Origin: an uncultured Clostridia bacterium
Lineage (GTDB): Bacteria > Bacillota > Clostridia > TANB77 > CAG-508
Reading direction: 5' to 3'
Length of the DNA: 63,368 bases
NCBI GenBank assembly: GCA_947628815.1
Contig: CANRBJ010000008.1
Span: 1-63,368, forward strand
A program made the position numbers and the translations under genes. Each line of letters opens with the position of its first letter. Within the stretch, counting starts at the first letter, position 1. Under the pieces are notes generated by a model. It was not told where the DNA came from. It did no database searches and was given only the letters and a program-made list of their open reading frames with translations. Positions 19,401-28,518 of this stretch are shown piece after piece.

Positions 19401-20053
19401 AGATATCAACATCAATATTATCAATTAAGGAAAATGCGATACAAAAGTTTTATGATTTAGAAGTTGCTCGTACTGATTATTTTCATATTGATGTTATGGA
19501 TGGAAAGTTTGTAAAAAACGATACAAGTGTTATTATGAAGGAATATACAAATACGATTAAGCAAATATCAAACATACCAATAGATGTGCATTTAATGGTT
19601 AAAGATGTACGAAAGTATGTTGATGAGTATTTAGCGTATATGCCAGATAGAATTACTTTTCACTATGAAGCATTAGAAAGTATTGAAGAAGTAAAAAACA
19701 TAATACAATATATTAAAGAAAATAATGTAAAAGTGGGAATATCTATTAAACCTGATACAAAAGTAGAAGAAATATATGATTTTTTACCATATGTACATAT
19801 GGTATTAGTTATGACAGTAGAACCAGGTAAGGGGGGGCAAAAATTAATTCCAGAGACATTAGAAAAAGTAAGAATATTAAGGCAATATGTAACTAATAAT
19901 AACATAGAATTAGATATAGAGGCAGATGGAGGAATAAAGCTTGAAAATATACGAGAAGTAGTAAGCTCTGGAGTAGATATAGCTGTTGTAGGAAGCGGAA
20001 TAACTAATACTAAAAATTATACACAAACAATAAAAAAATTAAAAAACGGTTAA
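19394..20053 (+). CDS. rpe: Ribulose-phosphate 3-epimerase
   Basis: 219 residues, the usual length of this TIM barrel. It interconverts ribulose 5-phosphate and xylulose 5-phosphate. Motifs: STSILS near the start (in place of the common PSILS), HIDVMDGKFV with the metal His and Asp, VHLMV, MTVEPGKGGQ phosphate loop, IEADGGI with the second catalytic Asp, and VGSGI. The start overlaps the end of rsgA, an arrangement that is common in Bacillota. The Pro-to-Thr change in the first motif and slightly short loops are the only oddities. Confidence 0.93.
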   Translation: MVEISTSILSIKENAIQKFYDLEVARTDYFHIDVMDGKFVKNDTSVIMKEYTNTIKQISNIPIDVHLMVKDVRKYVDEYLAYMPDRITFHYEALESIEEVKNIIQYIKENNVKVGISIKPDTKVEEIYDFLPYVHMVLVMTVEPGKGGQKLIPETLEKVRILRQYVTNNNIELDIEADGGIKLENIREVVSSGVDIAVVGSGITNTKNYTQTIKKLKNG

Positions 20054-20074
20054 TTTAATTGGAGGAAAATAATT

Positions 20075-20473
20075 ATGAGAGTATCAACAAAAGGAAGATA
20101 TGCGCTAAATGTAATGATAGATTTAGCGTTGAATGCAAAAGAGAATTTTATACCATTAAGAGACATAGCTACAAGGCAAGGAATATCTATGAAATATCTA
20201 GAGCAAATTGTATCTATGCTAAATAAAGCAGGATATTTACAAACAGCAAGAGGAAATAATGGTGGGTATAAATTAACTAAGCGACCAGAAGAATATAAAG
20301 TTGGAGACATTCTAAGAGCAACAGAAGGGGATTTAGCACCAATTATGTGTGTAGTAGAAGATGGAAATTGTGATAAAAAGGAAGCGTGCAAAACTTTCTC
20401 TTTTTGGGAAGGATTAGATAAAGTAATAAACGATTATGTAGATAGCAAAACTCTTGCAGATTTTTTAAAATAA
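20075..20473 (+). CDS. Rrf2-family iron-sulfur regulator, IscR-like
   Basis: 132 residues. Winged-helix start MRVSTKGRYALNVMIDLA, recognition region MKYLEQIVSMLNKAGY, then the three conserved cysteines Cys92, Cys99 and Cys105, which in IscR bind a [2Fe-2S] cluster. It therefore probably senses iron-sulfur status. It is 21 bp after rpe with its own GGAGGAAA site, and the next gene, sufC, begins behind a promoter that carries a perfect 12-bp inverted repeat (20504-20532). Repression of the suf operon by this protein is the natural inference. Confidence 0.9.
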   Translation: MRVSTKGRYALNVMIDLALNAKENFIPLRDIATRQGISMKYLEQIVSMLNKAGYLQTARGNNGGYKLTKRPEEYKVGDILRATEGDLAPIMCVVEDGNCDKKEACKTFSFWEGLDKVINDYVDSKTLADFLK

Positions 20474-20496
20474 CTATGACAAATTATGTAATACCA

Positions 20497-20532
20497 TTGA
20501 CCTAGTAGGAATTATGTGATATAATTCCTACT
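20497..20532 (+). promoter_or_regulatory. suf promoter with overlapping palindromic operator candidate
   Basis: TTGACC (20497-20502), a 17-bp spacer and TATAAT (20520-20525). The perfect inverted repeat AGTAGGAATTAT-N5-ATAATTCCTACT (20504-20532) covers the spacer and the -10 box, so a bound protein would block polymerase. The best candidate ligand is the Rrf2 protein encoded just upstream. Confidence 0.75.
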
Positions 20533-20565
20533 AATTTAGTATGAAAATAAAAAAGGAGAAAATAT

Positions 20566-21300
20566 ATGAATAAATTGCTAGAAATAAAGGACTTATATGT
20601 TAATGCTGAGGACAAGGAAATATTAAAGGGATTAAACTTAACAGTAAATAAGGGCGAAACTCATGTTATTATGGGGCCAAACGGAGCAGGAAAATCTACT
20701 CTTGCAAATGTTATATTAAATAATCCACAGTATAAAAAGGTAAGTGGAGTAGTTGAGTTTGAAGGAGAAAATATAAACGATTTATCAACAGATAAAATTG
20801 CAAAAAAGGGAGTATTTATGTCGTTTCAATCTCCAGAAGAAATACCTGGAATTTCTGGTATAAATTTCTTAAAATATGCAAAAAACAAAATAACAGGAAA
20901 GCCTGTAAAGGTATTTGAATTTAAGAAGCAAGTACAAGGATATATGGAAGAATTGAATATGAATCCAAAGTTAATTGAAAGAAACCTAAATGTTGGATTT
21001 TCTGGAGGAGAAAAAAAGAAAAATGAAATTTTACAAATGCTTGCATTAAATCCTAAACTCGCAATCTTAGATGAAACAGATTCAGGACTTGATGTTGATG
21101 CTATAAGAACTGTATCTAAAGGAATAGATATGTACAAAAAAGATAAAAATGCAGTTATTATTATAACTCATAATACACGTATTTTGGAAAATTTAAAAGT
21201 AGACTATGTGCATATTTTAGTAAATGGAAAAATAGTAAAAACTTCTAATGAGAGTTTAGCAAAGGAAATAGAAGAAAATGGATATGCACAGTATAAATGA
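20566..21300 (+). CDS. sufC: Fe-S assembly ATPase SufC
   Basis: 244 residues. ABC ATPase of the SufBCD scaffold. Walker A GPNGAGKST near residue 38, Q-loop in SFQSPEEIPGI, signature FSGGEKKKNE (the SufC version of LSGGQ), Walker B LAILDETDSGLDVDA and H-switch ITHNTR. It powers cluster assembly on the SufBCD complex in the cytoplasm. First gene of sufCBDSU, behind the regulated promoter. AAAAGGAG site. Confidence 0.97.
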   Translation: MNKLLEIKDLYVNAEDKEILKGLNLTVNKGETHVIMGPNGAGKSTLANVILNNPQYKKVSGVVEFEGENINDLSTDKIAKKGVFMSFQSPEEIPGISGINFLKYAKNKITGKPVKVFEFKKQVQGYMEELNMNPKLIERNLNVGFSGGEKKKNEILQMLALNPKLAILDETDSGLDVDAIRTVSKGIDMYKKDKNAVIIITHNTRILENLKVDYVHILVNGKIVKTSNESLAKEIEENGYAQYK

Positions 21301-21311
21301 AAGGAAATACC

Positions 21312-22712
21312 ATGAGTAAAACAAGTATAGATGAAATAAATAGAAATATTTATGATATAAAAAATAAAGACGATTATGCTTTTAAAATGCAAAAAGGGTT
21401 AAATAGAGATATTGTAAAAGAAATATCTCGTATGAAAAATGAACCTAATTGGATGCTTGAAATAAGACTTAGAGCTTTAGAAACATATACTGAGTTAGAA
21501 CTTCCAACTTGGGGACCAGATTTATCTGAACTAAATATGGAAGAAATTGCAACATATGTACAACCAAAATCAAAATTAAAATCTCGCTGGAAAGATGTTC
21601 CTAAAGATATTAAAAATACGTTTGATAAATTGGGAATTCCAGAAGCAGAGAAGAAATCTCTTGCAGGAGTTGGTGCACAGTATGATTCTGAGGTTGTATA
21701 TCATAGTATTAAGGAAGAACTAAAAAAGCAAGGTGTTATTTATACAGATATGGATACTGCTGTAAAAGAGTATCCTGATATTGTAAAAAAACATTTTATG
21801 AAATGTGTTCCAATTAATGACCATAAATTTGTTGCACTTCATGCAGCTGTGTGGTCTGGAGGCTCATTTGTATATGTGCCTAAAAATGTAAAAGTAGATA
21901 TTCCACTTCAATCATATTTTAGATTAAATTCTCCAGAATCTGGGCAATTTGAGCATACTTTAATTATTGTGGATGAGGGGGCAAGCTTGCATTTTATAGA
22001 AGGCTGTTCTGCTCCTAAGTATAATAAAGTGAATCTTCATGCTGGATGTGTTGAATTGTATGTGAAGGATAATGCTTATTTACGATATTCTACAATTGAA
22101 AACTGGTCTAAGAATATGATGAATTTGAATACAAAGAAAGCAATTGTTGGAAAGAATGCAGATATGGATTGGGTTACTGGATCTTTTGGGTCTAAAATTT
22201 CTATGCTATACCCAATGAGTATTCTTAATGGAGAAGGAGCAAAAACAGAATATACAGGAATTACTTTTGCAGGTGGGGGACAGAATTTAGATACTGGTTT
22301 TAAAGTAATTCATAATGCACCGAATACTTCATCTGTAGTTAATTCTAAGTCAATTTCGAAAGATGGTGGAGCTTGTACTTATCGTTCACTTGTTAGGATT
22401 GGGGAGAATGCTAGGAATTCTAAATGTAGTGTGAGTTGTGAATCGCTTATGTTAGATGACATTTCTAGGTCTGATACAATTCCGGTAAATGATGTGCAAA
22501 ATGAAGATATTGAGTTCTCACATGAGGCTAAGATTGGGAAGATTAGCGATAAGGAAATTTTTTATCTGATGAGTAGAGGGTTGTCTGAGGATGATGCTAA
22601 GGCTATGATTGTTAGGGGATTTGCGTATCCTATTTCTAAGGAATTGCCGGTAGAGTATGCGGTTGAGATGAATAATTTAATTAATTTGGAAATTGAAGGG
22701 GCTATTGGATAA
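21312..22712 (+). CDS. sufB: Fe-S assembly scaffold SufB
   Basis: 466 residues from ATG 21312, chosen over the in-frame ATG 21297 because AAAGGAAA at 21300-21307 precedes it and the length fits the family. SufB-specific stretches: YTDMDTAVKEYPDIVKKHF, FVYVPKNVKVDIPLQSYFR, EGCSAPKYN, and the C-terminal EFSHEAKIGKISDKEIFYLM. The cysteine in CTYRSLV and the His in SHEA are in the region known to hold the nascent cluster. SufD follows with no gap. Confidence 0.97.
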   Translation: MSKTSIDEINRNIYDIKNKDDYAFKMQKGLNRDIVKEISRMKNEPNWMLEIRLRALETYTELELPTWGPDLSELNMEEIATYVQPKSKLKSRWKDVPKDIKNTFDKLGIPEAEKKSLAGVGAQYDSEVVYHSIKEELKKQGVIYTDMDTAVKEYPDIVKKHFMKCVPINDHKFVALHAAVWSGGSFVYVPKNVKVDIPLQSYFRLNSPESGQFEHTLIIVDEGASLHFIEGCSAPKYNKVNLHAGCVELYVKDNAYLRYSTIENWSKNMMNLNTKKAIVGKNADMDWVTGSFGSKISMLYPMSILNGEGAKTEYTGITFAGGGQNLDTGFKVIHNAPNTSSVVNSKSISKDGGACTYRSLVRIGENARNSKCSVSCESLMLDDISRSDTIPVNDVQNEDIEFSHEAKIGKISDKEIFYLMSRGLSEDDAKAMIVRGFAYPISKELPVEYAVEMNNLINLEIEGAIG

Positions 22713-23774
22713 ATGAATAATAATATAAGGGTAAATGAAACTCCGGTTAGGACTTCAAGAAGTTTTAATATTAATGATATTATATTAGAAAATTTTAATA
22801 TACCAGAAGAGCTTCCGGAATTTAAAGATAATAGTAAAAATGAAGAATTGAATTTAGAATTTAAAACTAAGATGAAAAAGGTTCGTTATGGTGTAAGTGA
22901 GGATTTTACAGAGCAGATTGAAAAATATGCGAATGTACGTAAAAGTTTACTAATTGATACTAAGAGTAATGATGAAATTATTGTACCATTAAAAATGGAC
23001 TTGGAAAATAAGATTTTAGTAGATGATATAAAAATTTTTGCAAAAAAAGGTGCTAAGGCTACTGTTATTGTAAAATATGAAACCCAAGAAGATATAGAAG
23101 CTTATCATAATGGTAGAATTTTATTATATGCCGAAGAAAATGCAAAAGTAAAGGTGATAGTTTTAAACTTTATTAATACTAAATCAAACCAGATACTTGC
23201 TATTCAAAACGAATTAGAAGAAAATGCAAGAGTTGATTATACAATAGTGGATTTTGGTGGAAAAAATAGTGTTACGAATTATTATACAAACTTATTCGGG
23301 AAAAGTTCGAATAATAGTTTGCATACTATTTATTTAGGTAAAGATGAACAATTATTTGATTTAAACTATATAGGTGAACTAAGAGGAGAAAAATCGAATA
23401 TAGATATAGAAGTTCAAGGGGCTTTAAAGGATAAAGCGAAGAAACATTTTAAGGGAACAATAGATTTTAAGCGTGGTTGTAAAAAAGCAAAAGGAAATGA
23501 AAATGAGTATTGTATGCTATTATCAAATAATGCTAAATCTATTGCATTACCAATGTTACTTTGTACAGAAGAAGATGTAGAGGGAAACCACAGTACAGCA
23601 TCTGGAAAAGTAGATGAGCAAGAGTTATTTTATATAATGAGTAGAGGTATTAGCTATAAAGACGCAGTTAAACTAATTGTAAGAGCAAAATTTAATAAAA
23701 TACTAGAACGTATTTCAAACGAAGAATTAAAACAAGAAGTTTTAGATGAAATTGATAGGAGATTAGAAGAATGA
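22713..23774 (+). CDS. sufD: Fe-S assembly protein SufD
   Basis: 353 residues, a SufB paralogue with a beta-helix core and the shared C-terminal pattern EGNHSTASGKVDEQELFYIMSR. The N terminus is shorter than in enterobacterial SufD, which is usual in Bacillota. It pairs with SufB on the SufC dimer. It directly abuts sufB and overlaps sufS by 4 bp (ATGA), indicating translational coupling. Confidence 0.93.
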   Translation: MNNNIRVNETPVRTSRSFNINDIILENFNIPEELPEFKDNSKNEELNLEFKTKMKKVRYGVSEDFTEQIEKYANVRKSLLIDTKSNDEIIVPLKMDLENKILVDDIKIFAKKGAKATVIVKYETQEDIEAYHNGRILLYAEENAKVKVIVLNFINTKSNQILAIQNELEENARVDYTIVDFGGKNSVTNYYTNLFGKSSNNSLHTIYLGKDEQLFDLNYIGELRGEKSNIDIEVQGALKDKAKKHFKGTIDFKRGCKKAKGNENEYCMLLSNNAKSIALPMLLCTEEDVEGNHSTASGKVDEQELFYIMSRGISYKDAVKLIVRAKFNKILERISNEELKQEVLDEIDRRLEE

Positions 23775-24985
23775 GTTATAAAGAGGATTTTCCAATTTTA
23801 AAAAATAGGGATATTGCTTATTTAGATAGTGGTGCAACAACACAAAAACCAAAAAAGGTAATGGATGCTATTTCTAATTTTTATGAAAAATATAATGCAA
23901 ATCCTCATAGAGGCGCATATTCTTTAAGTGTTGAAGCAACTAAAATTTATGAAGATACAAGGAAAAAGATTCAAAAGTTTATTAATGCACGTTTTGCAGA
24001 AGAAATTATATTTTCTAAAAATGCAAGTGAAAGTTTAAACTTAATTGCTTATTCATATGGATTGGATAACCTAAAAAAAGATGATGAAGTAGTTATATCA
24101 ATTATGGAACATCATTCTAATTTAGTACCATGGCAATATGTAACTTCAAAAACTAACAGCAAACTAAAGTATATGTATATAAACGATGAATATGAGTTAT
24201 CTGAAAAAGAAATAGAAGAAAAGATAACTAATAAAACTAAAATTGTAGGAATTACGCATATTTCTAACGTACTTGGTACAATAAATAAAGTAAAAGAAAT
24301 AATTAAATATGCACATAAAAAAGGAGCAGTTGTAGTTGTGGATGCTTCTCAAAGTATTCCACATATGAAAATTGATGTGCAGGATTTAGATGCAGATTTC
24401 TTGGTGTTTTCAGGACACAAAATGCTTGCACCATTAGGAATTGGAGTATTGTATGGAAAAAGAGAAATTTTAAATAAGATGAATCCATTTTTAATGGGTG
24501 GAGATATGATTGAATATGTATATGAAGATAAAACTACTTTTGCACCATTACCAAATAAATTTGAAGCAGGTACACAAAATGTAGAAGGGGTTGTAGGATT
24601 AGGTGCTGCAATAGATTATATAGAAAGTATTGGATATAATAAAATTAAAGCTATAGAAGATGAAGTTGTTGAATATGCAAAAGAAGAGTTATCAAAATTA
24701 GAATTTTTAGAGCTTTACATTACTCCTAATAAAGAAAATCATTCAGCGGTTATATCGTTTAATATTAAAGGAGTTCATCCTCATGATGTAGCAAGTATAT
24801 TAGATTCACAAAATGTATGTGTAAGATCAGGTAATCATTGTGCACAACCTTTAATGAGATTTTTAGGCGTAGATTCTACGTGTCGTGCAAGTTTTTACTT
24901 TTATAATACGAAAGAGGATGTGGATAGGTTAACCAGAGGATTAAAAAAGGCATATGCGATGTTTGAAAAATATATTGCGAAATAG
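23771..24985 (+). CDS. sufS: Cysteine desulfurase SufS
   Basis: 404 residues. Class V PLP aminotransferase fold that removes sulfur from cysteine as a persulfide. Motifs: YLDSGATTQKP, MEHHSNLVPW (PLP-stacking His), VVVDASQ, FSGHKMLAP with the PLP Lys, and the catalytic Cys in RSGNHCAQPLM. The last is the SufS-type group II loop, which needs SufU as sulfur acceptor. It overlaps sufD and is followed 12 bp later by sufU. Confidence 0.97.
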   Translation: MSYKEDFPILKNRDIAYLDSGATTQKPKKVMDAISNFYEKYNANPHRGAYSLSVEATKIYEDTRKKIQKFINARFAEEIIFSKNASESLNLIAYSYGLDNLKKDDEVVISIMEHHSNLVPWQYVTSKTNSKLKYMYINDEYELSEKEIEEKITNKTKIVGITHISNVLGTINKVKEIIKYAHKKGAVVVVDASQSIPHMKIDVQDLDADFLVFSGHKMLAPLGIGVLYGKREILNKMNPFLMGGDMIEYVYEDKTTFAPLPNKFEAGTQNVEGVVGLGAAIDYIESIGYNKIKAIEDEVVEYAKEELSKLEFLELYITPNKENHSAVISFNIKGVHPHDVASILDSQNVCVRSGNHCAQPLMRFLGVDSTCRASFYFYNTKEDVDRLTRGLKKAYAMFEKYIAK

Positions 24986-24997
24986 AAAGGATTTTTT

Positions 24998-25435
24998 ATG
25001 GATGGTTTAGAAGAATTATATAATGATTTAATTATGGAACATAGTATGAATTCATATAATAAGAAAGAGTTAGAGAGTTATGATTTTTGTGAGAAAGGGC
25101 ATAATCCAAATTGTGGAGATGAAATTGAGTTACAGTTAAAGCTTGATGGAGATAAGATTGAAGATATGGCATTTATAGGACACGGATGTGCAATTTCACA
25201 AAGTTCAACATCTGTTATGATTGATGTATTAAGAGGAAAGGACATTCACGAGGCAAAAGATATTATAAAAACTTTTATAAAAATGATTAAAAGAGAAATT
25301 AAAGATGAAAAAGAGTTAGAAAAATTAGAAGAAGCAATTGCGTTTAAGAATGTATCAAATATGCCAGCACGAGTAAAATGCGCTTTACTTGCTTGGCATA
25401 CAATGGAGGAAATGTTCGAAAAAAATGGAAAATAA
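24998..25435 (+). CDS. sufU: Zinc-dependent sulfur transferase SufU
   Basis: 145 residues. NifU-N/IscU-like fold with the three conserved cysteines in NPNCGDE, GHGCAISQSS and VKCALLAW and the Asp of the first motif. This is the SufU set that binds zinc and accepts sulfur from SufS. Fourteen C-terminal residues are tail sequence. Its last 11 bases overlap the mnmA start. Confidence 0.95.
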   Translation: MDGLEELYNDLIMEHSMNSYNKKELESYDFCEKGHNPNCGDEIELQLKLDGDKIEDMAFIGHGCAISQSSTSVMIDVLRGKDIHEAKDIIKTFIKMIKREIKDEKELEKLEEAIAFKNVSNMPARVKCALLAWHTMEEMFEKNGK

Positions 25436-26480
25436 AAAAGTATTATTAGGAATGAGTGGAGGTGTTGATAGCTCAGTATCTGCCCTCTTATTAAAGAATA
25501 TGGGATATGAAGTAGTGGGGATTACATTAGAATTATTTGCAGGTTCTTGTTGTAATATAGATACAAATATTGATGCAAAGAATGTGTGCAATTCTTTAAA
25601 TATCCCACATATTACATACAATTTAAAAGAAGAGTTCAAGTGTAAAGTAATTGATAATTTTATTGCGGAATATGCAAACCAAAGGACACCAAACCCTTGT
25701 ATTGAATGTAATAAATATATGAAATTTGGTTTTATGTATGAAAAAGCAAAAGAAATAGGTTGTAGTTACATTGCAACAGGTCATTATGCTAGAATGGAGT
25801 ACAGCGAAAAATATGGAAAGTACGTATTAAAAAAGGCAAATAATATTGCAAAAGACCAAAGCTATGTTTTATATAATCTACCAAAAGAATTACTAGGAAA
25901 AGTTATCTTTCCTTTAGGTGATATGACATCAAAGGAAGAAGTAAGAAATATAGCAAGAACAAGTAATTTAAAAGTTGCAAACAAACCAGATAGTGAAGAT
26001 ATATGCTTCGTGCCAGATGGAGACTATAAACGATTTTTAGAAAACAATTCTAACTTACAACCAAAAGAAGGAAATATTGTAACAGCAGATGGTCAAGTAT
26101 TAGGAAAACATCAAGGGTTATATAAATATACCATAGGGCAAAGGAAAGGGCTAGGAATTTCATACAAGGAGCCTCTGTTTGTAGTTGGATTTAATAAAGA
26201 AAAAAATGAGCTAATAGTAGGAGAACAAGAAAAAATTTATAAAAGTGAAATGTTAGTAAACAATATTAATTTACTATTAGTAGATAAATTAGAAGAAGCT
26301 ACTAGAGTATCTGTTAAAACAAGATATTCTGCAAAAGAAGAAAAGGCAACTATTGAAAAAGTAGATGAAGACCTAATAAAAGTAGTATTCGATAATCCGG
26401 TAGCAAGAATAACACCAGGGCAGTCGGCAGTGTTTTACATAGGAGATGTAGTTTTGGGAGGAGGAAAAATTTTAAGCTAG
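25425..26480 (+). CDS. mnmA: tRNA-specific 2-thiouridylase MnmA
   Basis: 351 residues from ATG 25425 inside the end of sufU; an ATG at 25389 is in frame, but MENKKVLLGMSGG is the family start. PP-loop GMSGGVDSSV, catalytic cysteines in NPCIECN and SEDICFVP, and ATGHYAR. It puts sulfur on U34 of Lys, Glu and Gln tRNAs. Placement at the end of the suf operon couples thiolation to SufS sulfur. High certainty. Confidence 0.96.
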   Translation: MENKKVLLGMSGGVDSSVSALLLKNMGYEVVGITLELFAGSCCNIDTNIDAKNVCNSLNIPHITYNLKEEFKCKVIDNFIAEYANQRTPNPCIECNKYMKFGFMYEKAKEIGCSYIATGHYARMEYSEKYGKYVLKKANNIAKDQSYVLYNLPKELLGKVIFPLGDMTSKEEVRNIARTSNLKVANKPDSEDICFVPDGDYKRFLENNSNLQPKEGNIVTADGQVLGKHQGLYKYTIGQRKGLGISYKEPLFVVGFNKEKNELIVGEQEKIYKSEMLVNNINLLLVDKLEEATRVSVKTRYSAKEEKATIEKVDEDLIKVVFDNPVARITPGQSAVFYIGDVVLGGGKILS

Positions 26481-26561
26481 AAATGTTTATAACAGCAAAA
26501 ATACAGACGAAAAATTATATACAAGTGAAAAACAGATAATATAAAAAAGTGCAAAAAACTA

Positions 26562-26590
26562 TTGACAAAATTTTATTATTATCTTAAAAT
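26562..26590 (+). promoter_or_regulatory. Sigma-A-type promoter of greA
   Basis: TTGACA (26562-26567), a 17-bp spacer and TAAAAT (26585-26590). Confidence 0.8.
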
Positions 26591-26635
26591 TGCAATATAA
26601 AAAAACATTCCAAACAAGGAGAGGAGACCTTTATT

Positions 26636-27112
26636 ATGGAAGAAAAAGAAGTTTTATTAACACAAGAAGGATATGACAAATTAGAAAAAGAATTAGAATA
26701 TTTAAGAACAGAAAAAAGAGCAGAAATTGCAGAACGTATAAAAGTTGCACTAGGATTTGGTGATTTATCTGAAAATTCTGAATATGATGAAGCAAAAAAT
26801 GCACAAGCATCTAATGAAACAAAAATAGCAGGATTAGAAGCGAAGTTAAGATATGCAAGAATTATTGATGAATCTGAAATTGATACAAAATCTGTTCAAG
26901 TTGGCAATACTGTTAAAGTAAAAGACATAGAGTATGATGAAGAATGCGAATATACAATTGTTGGTTCAACAGAAGTAGATTTATCACAAAACAAAATATC
27001 TAACGAATCACCAATAGGAGCAGCATTATTAGGAGCTAAAAAAGGAGAAACAATCGAAGTAAAAATACCAGCAGGTATAGCAAAATATAAAATATTATCT
27101 ATAAAGAAATAA
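26636..27112 (+). CDS. greA: Transcription elongation factor GreA
   Basis: 158 residues, the standard length. The N-terminal coiled coil (about 10-75) includes [16 protein letters not shown] and [17 protein letters not shown] with the acidic tip ([11 protein letters not shown]) that enters the RNA polymerase secondary channel; the C-terminal FKBP-like domain has [18 protein letters not shown]. It rescues backtracked RNA polymerase by stimulating transcript cleavage. Own promoter and terminator. Site GGAGAGGAG. Confidence 0.97.
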   Translation: MEEKEVLLTQEGYDKLEKELEYLRTEKRAEIAERIKVALGFGDLSENSEYDEAKNAQASNETKIAGLEAKLRYARIIDESEIDTKSVQVGNTVKVKDIEYDEECEYTIVGSTEVDLSQNKISNESPIGAALLGAKKGETIEVKIPAGIAKYKILSIKK

Positions 27113-27129
27113 AACCCTTTTCGGGTTTT
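27111..27129. terminator. Bidirectional intrinsic terminator, greA / VanW gene
   Basis: AAAACCC-loop-GGGTTTT, overlapping the greA stop, with T-runs on both sides; it lies between two convergent genes. Confidence 0.8.
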
Positions 27130-27135
27130 ATTTTC

Positions 27136-27801
27136 TTACTTATTAGTTTTTACTATTCTAATATTAACACTATTTAAATCTGAATTTGCATAAATTTTAA
27201 TAGGACTGCCCGTATTATTCTTAAACTTAAAATCTACACTTCCATGAGCAACAGCAGCATCTTTATCTTTTTCAACATAGTGAACCTCTTTACTGTGAGG
27301 ATGACGTTCTTTTACTTCTAGGTCACTAACCATTAAAACAGCATTATATAATGTACTACTCACTTGACAGTTTCCACCACCATACATTTGAATAGTTTTA
27401 CCATTTGAATCAAAAGTATCTGCTTTTTCATATCCCTTTTCAGCAGTAGCTACACCAATTGTATCACAAAAAGAAAAAGTATCGCCAGGATTAACAATTG
27501 TTTCATTTAAAGTAGAAGAAGTAATTCCAATATTACGACTTCTTGGAGAATCTTGACCATTTAATTTTGTAGAAAAAGAAGCAATTTCTTCTTCATTTAA
27601 TTCATCAACTTCATGTTCTGCAATACGTATTTCATTTACAGTATTATTGTTAGAAGGAGTATAAGAAACTTCAGCATTTAAACGATTAACAGAAGGAGAA
27701 CTTGCACCACCATTGTTAGTATCATTTTCATTTCCGCAACCAGTAAGTAGAAAAGAGAGTAAAGCGAGCATTAATAAAATATAGATAGATTTTTTTACCA
27801 T
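27136..27801 (-). CDS. VanW-domain lipoprotein
   Basis: 221 residues. Lipoprotein signal with lipobox LTGC (Cys22), an Asn/Ser-rich spacer, then a VanW domain from about 80: RSRNIGITSSTLNETIVNPG, FSFCDTIG, GYEKADTF, GGGNCQVSSTLYNAVL and ERHPHSKEVHYV. The VanW family is widespread on Gram-positive cell surfaces and its biochemical role is not established; despite the name it does not imply vancomycin resistance. Single-gene unit. Start ATG with GAAAGGAT upstream. Confidence 0.92.
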   Translation of the reverse strand: MVKKSIYILLMLALLSFLLTGCGNENDTNNGGASSPSVNRLNAEVSYTPSNNNTVNEIRIAEHEVDELNEEEIASFSTKLNGQDSPRSRNIGITSSTLNETIVNPGDTFSFCDTIGVATAEKGYEKADTFDSNGKTIQMYGGGNCQVSSTLYNAVLMVSDLEVKERHPHSKEVHYVEKDKDAAVAHGSVDFKFKNNTGSPIKIYANSDLNSVNIRIVKTNK

Positions 27802-27867
27802 TTGTTTTCATCCTTTCGAAAAATTTTAAAATATTATTACTTATTGTAACCAAAAATGTGAATAATA

Positions 27868-27895
27868 TTGACAAAATCTTAAAATATAGTATAAT
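27868..27895 (+). promoter_or_regulatory. Promoter of the small membrane protein
   Basis: TTGACA (27868-27873), a 16-bp spacer and TATAAT (27890-27895). Confidence 0.75.
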
Positions 27896-27928
27896 TATAT
27901 AGGAAGAGAAAAACGGGAGGAGAACAAT

Positions 27929-28084
27929 ATGGTTGCAAGAATATGGAAAAAAGTTGGACTTTTTATTTTAATTGTTGCATGTTTATTTAACATTGTTTTT
28001 AAATTAGTAAACAAATTACCATTTTTTGAGGAATTAAGAACTTCTGCACAATATATGATGCAACAAAATAATGAAAAAAAATAA
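27929..28084 (+). CDS. Small membrane protein, 51 residues, unknown
   Basis: ATG 27929 follows GGGAGGAG at 27914-27921 and a good promoter. The protein starts MVARIWKKVGLF, has one membrane helix at about 9-26 and ends in a polar tail QYMMQQNNEKK. The strong signals argue that it is real despite its size. It lies just upstream of rpmE, perhaps in the same transcript. Function unknown. Confidence 0.65.
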   Translation: MVARIWKKVGLFILIVACLFNIVFKLVNKLPFFEELRTSAQYMMQQNNEKK

Positions 28085-28173
28085 AATTTTCAAATTTTGG
28101 TTGAAATAGCTAAAAATATGTGCTAAGATAATAGATAGCGAATTTTATTAAATATGAAAGAGGTGAATACAAA

Positions 28174-28374
28174 ATGAAAGAAGGATTACATCCAGAATTT
28201 ACAGAAGCAACTGTAACATGTGCATGTGGAAATGTATTTAAAACAAAATCAACAAAAAAAGATATAAAAGTAGATGTTTGCTCAAACTGCCATCCATTTT
28301 GGACAGGAAACTTAAAAGTTAACACCACTGGTGGTAGAGCAGATAAGTTCAAGAAAAAATACGGACTTGCATAA
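28174..28374 (+). CDS. rpmE: Ribosomal protein L31, zinc type
   Basis: 66 residues. Zinc-binding Cys16, Cys18, Cys36 and Cys39 (CAC...CSNC) mark the C+ form. Motifs HPFWTG and [12 protein letters not shown] are diagnostic. Component of the 50S subunit and a possible zinc store. Site AAAGAGGTG; followed by a strong terminator. Confidence 0.97.
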   Translation: MKEGLHPEFTEATVTCACGNVFKTKSTKKDIKVDVCSNCHPFWTGNLKVNTTGGRADKFKKKYGLA

Positions 28375-28379
28375 AATAA

Positions 28380-28414
28380 AAACCATTTTGAAAAATCAAA
28401 ATGGTTTTTTTTTT
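28380..28414 (+). terminator. Intrinsic terminator after rpmE
   Basis: A 12-bp stem (28380-28391 with 28396-28407), 4-nt loop and a T-run to 28414. Confidence 0.9.
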
Positions 28415-28460
28415 CAAATTCTATATGAATAAAAGTATAACTAAAATTTAATATTTACTA

Positions 28461-28489
28461 TTGTTAATATATTATTTTTATGATATAAA
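28461..28489 (+). promoter_or_regulatory. Promoter of the surface-polysaccharide locus
   Basis: TTGTTA (28461-28466), a 17-bp spacer and TATAAA (28484-28489), 30 bp before the first glycosyltransferase start. Confidence 0.65.
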
Positions 28490-28518
28490 AATATAGAGAA
28501 AAAAGACTAGGAGAAAGT

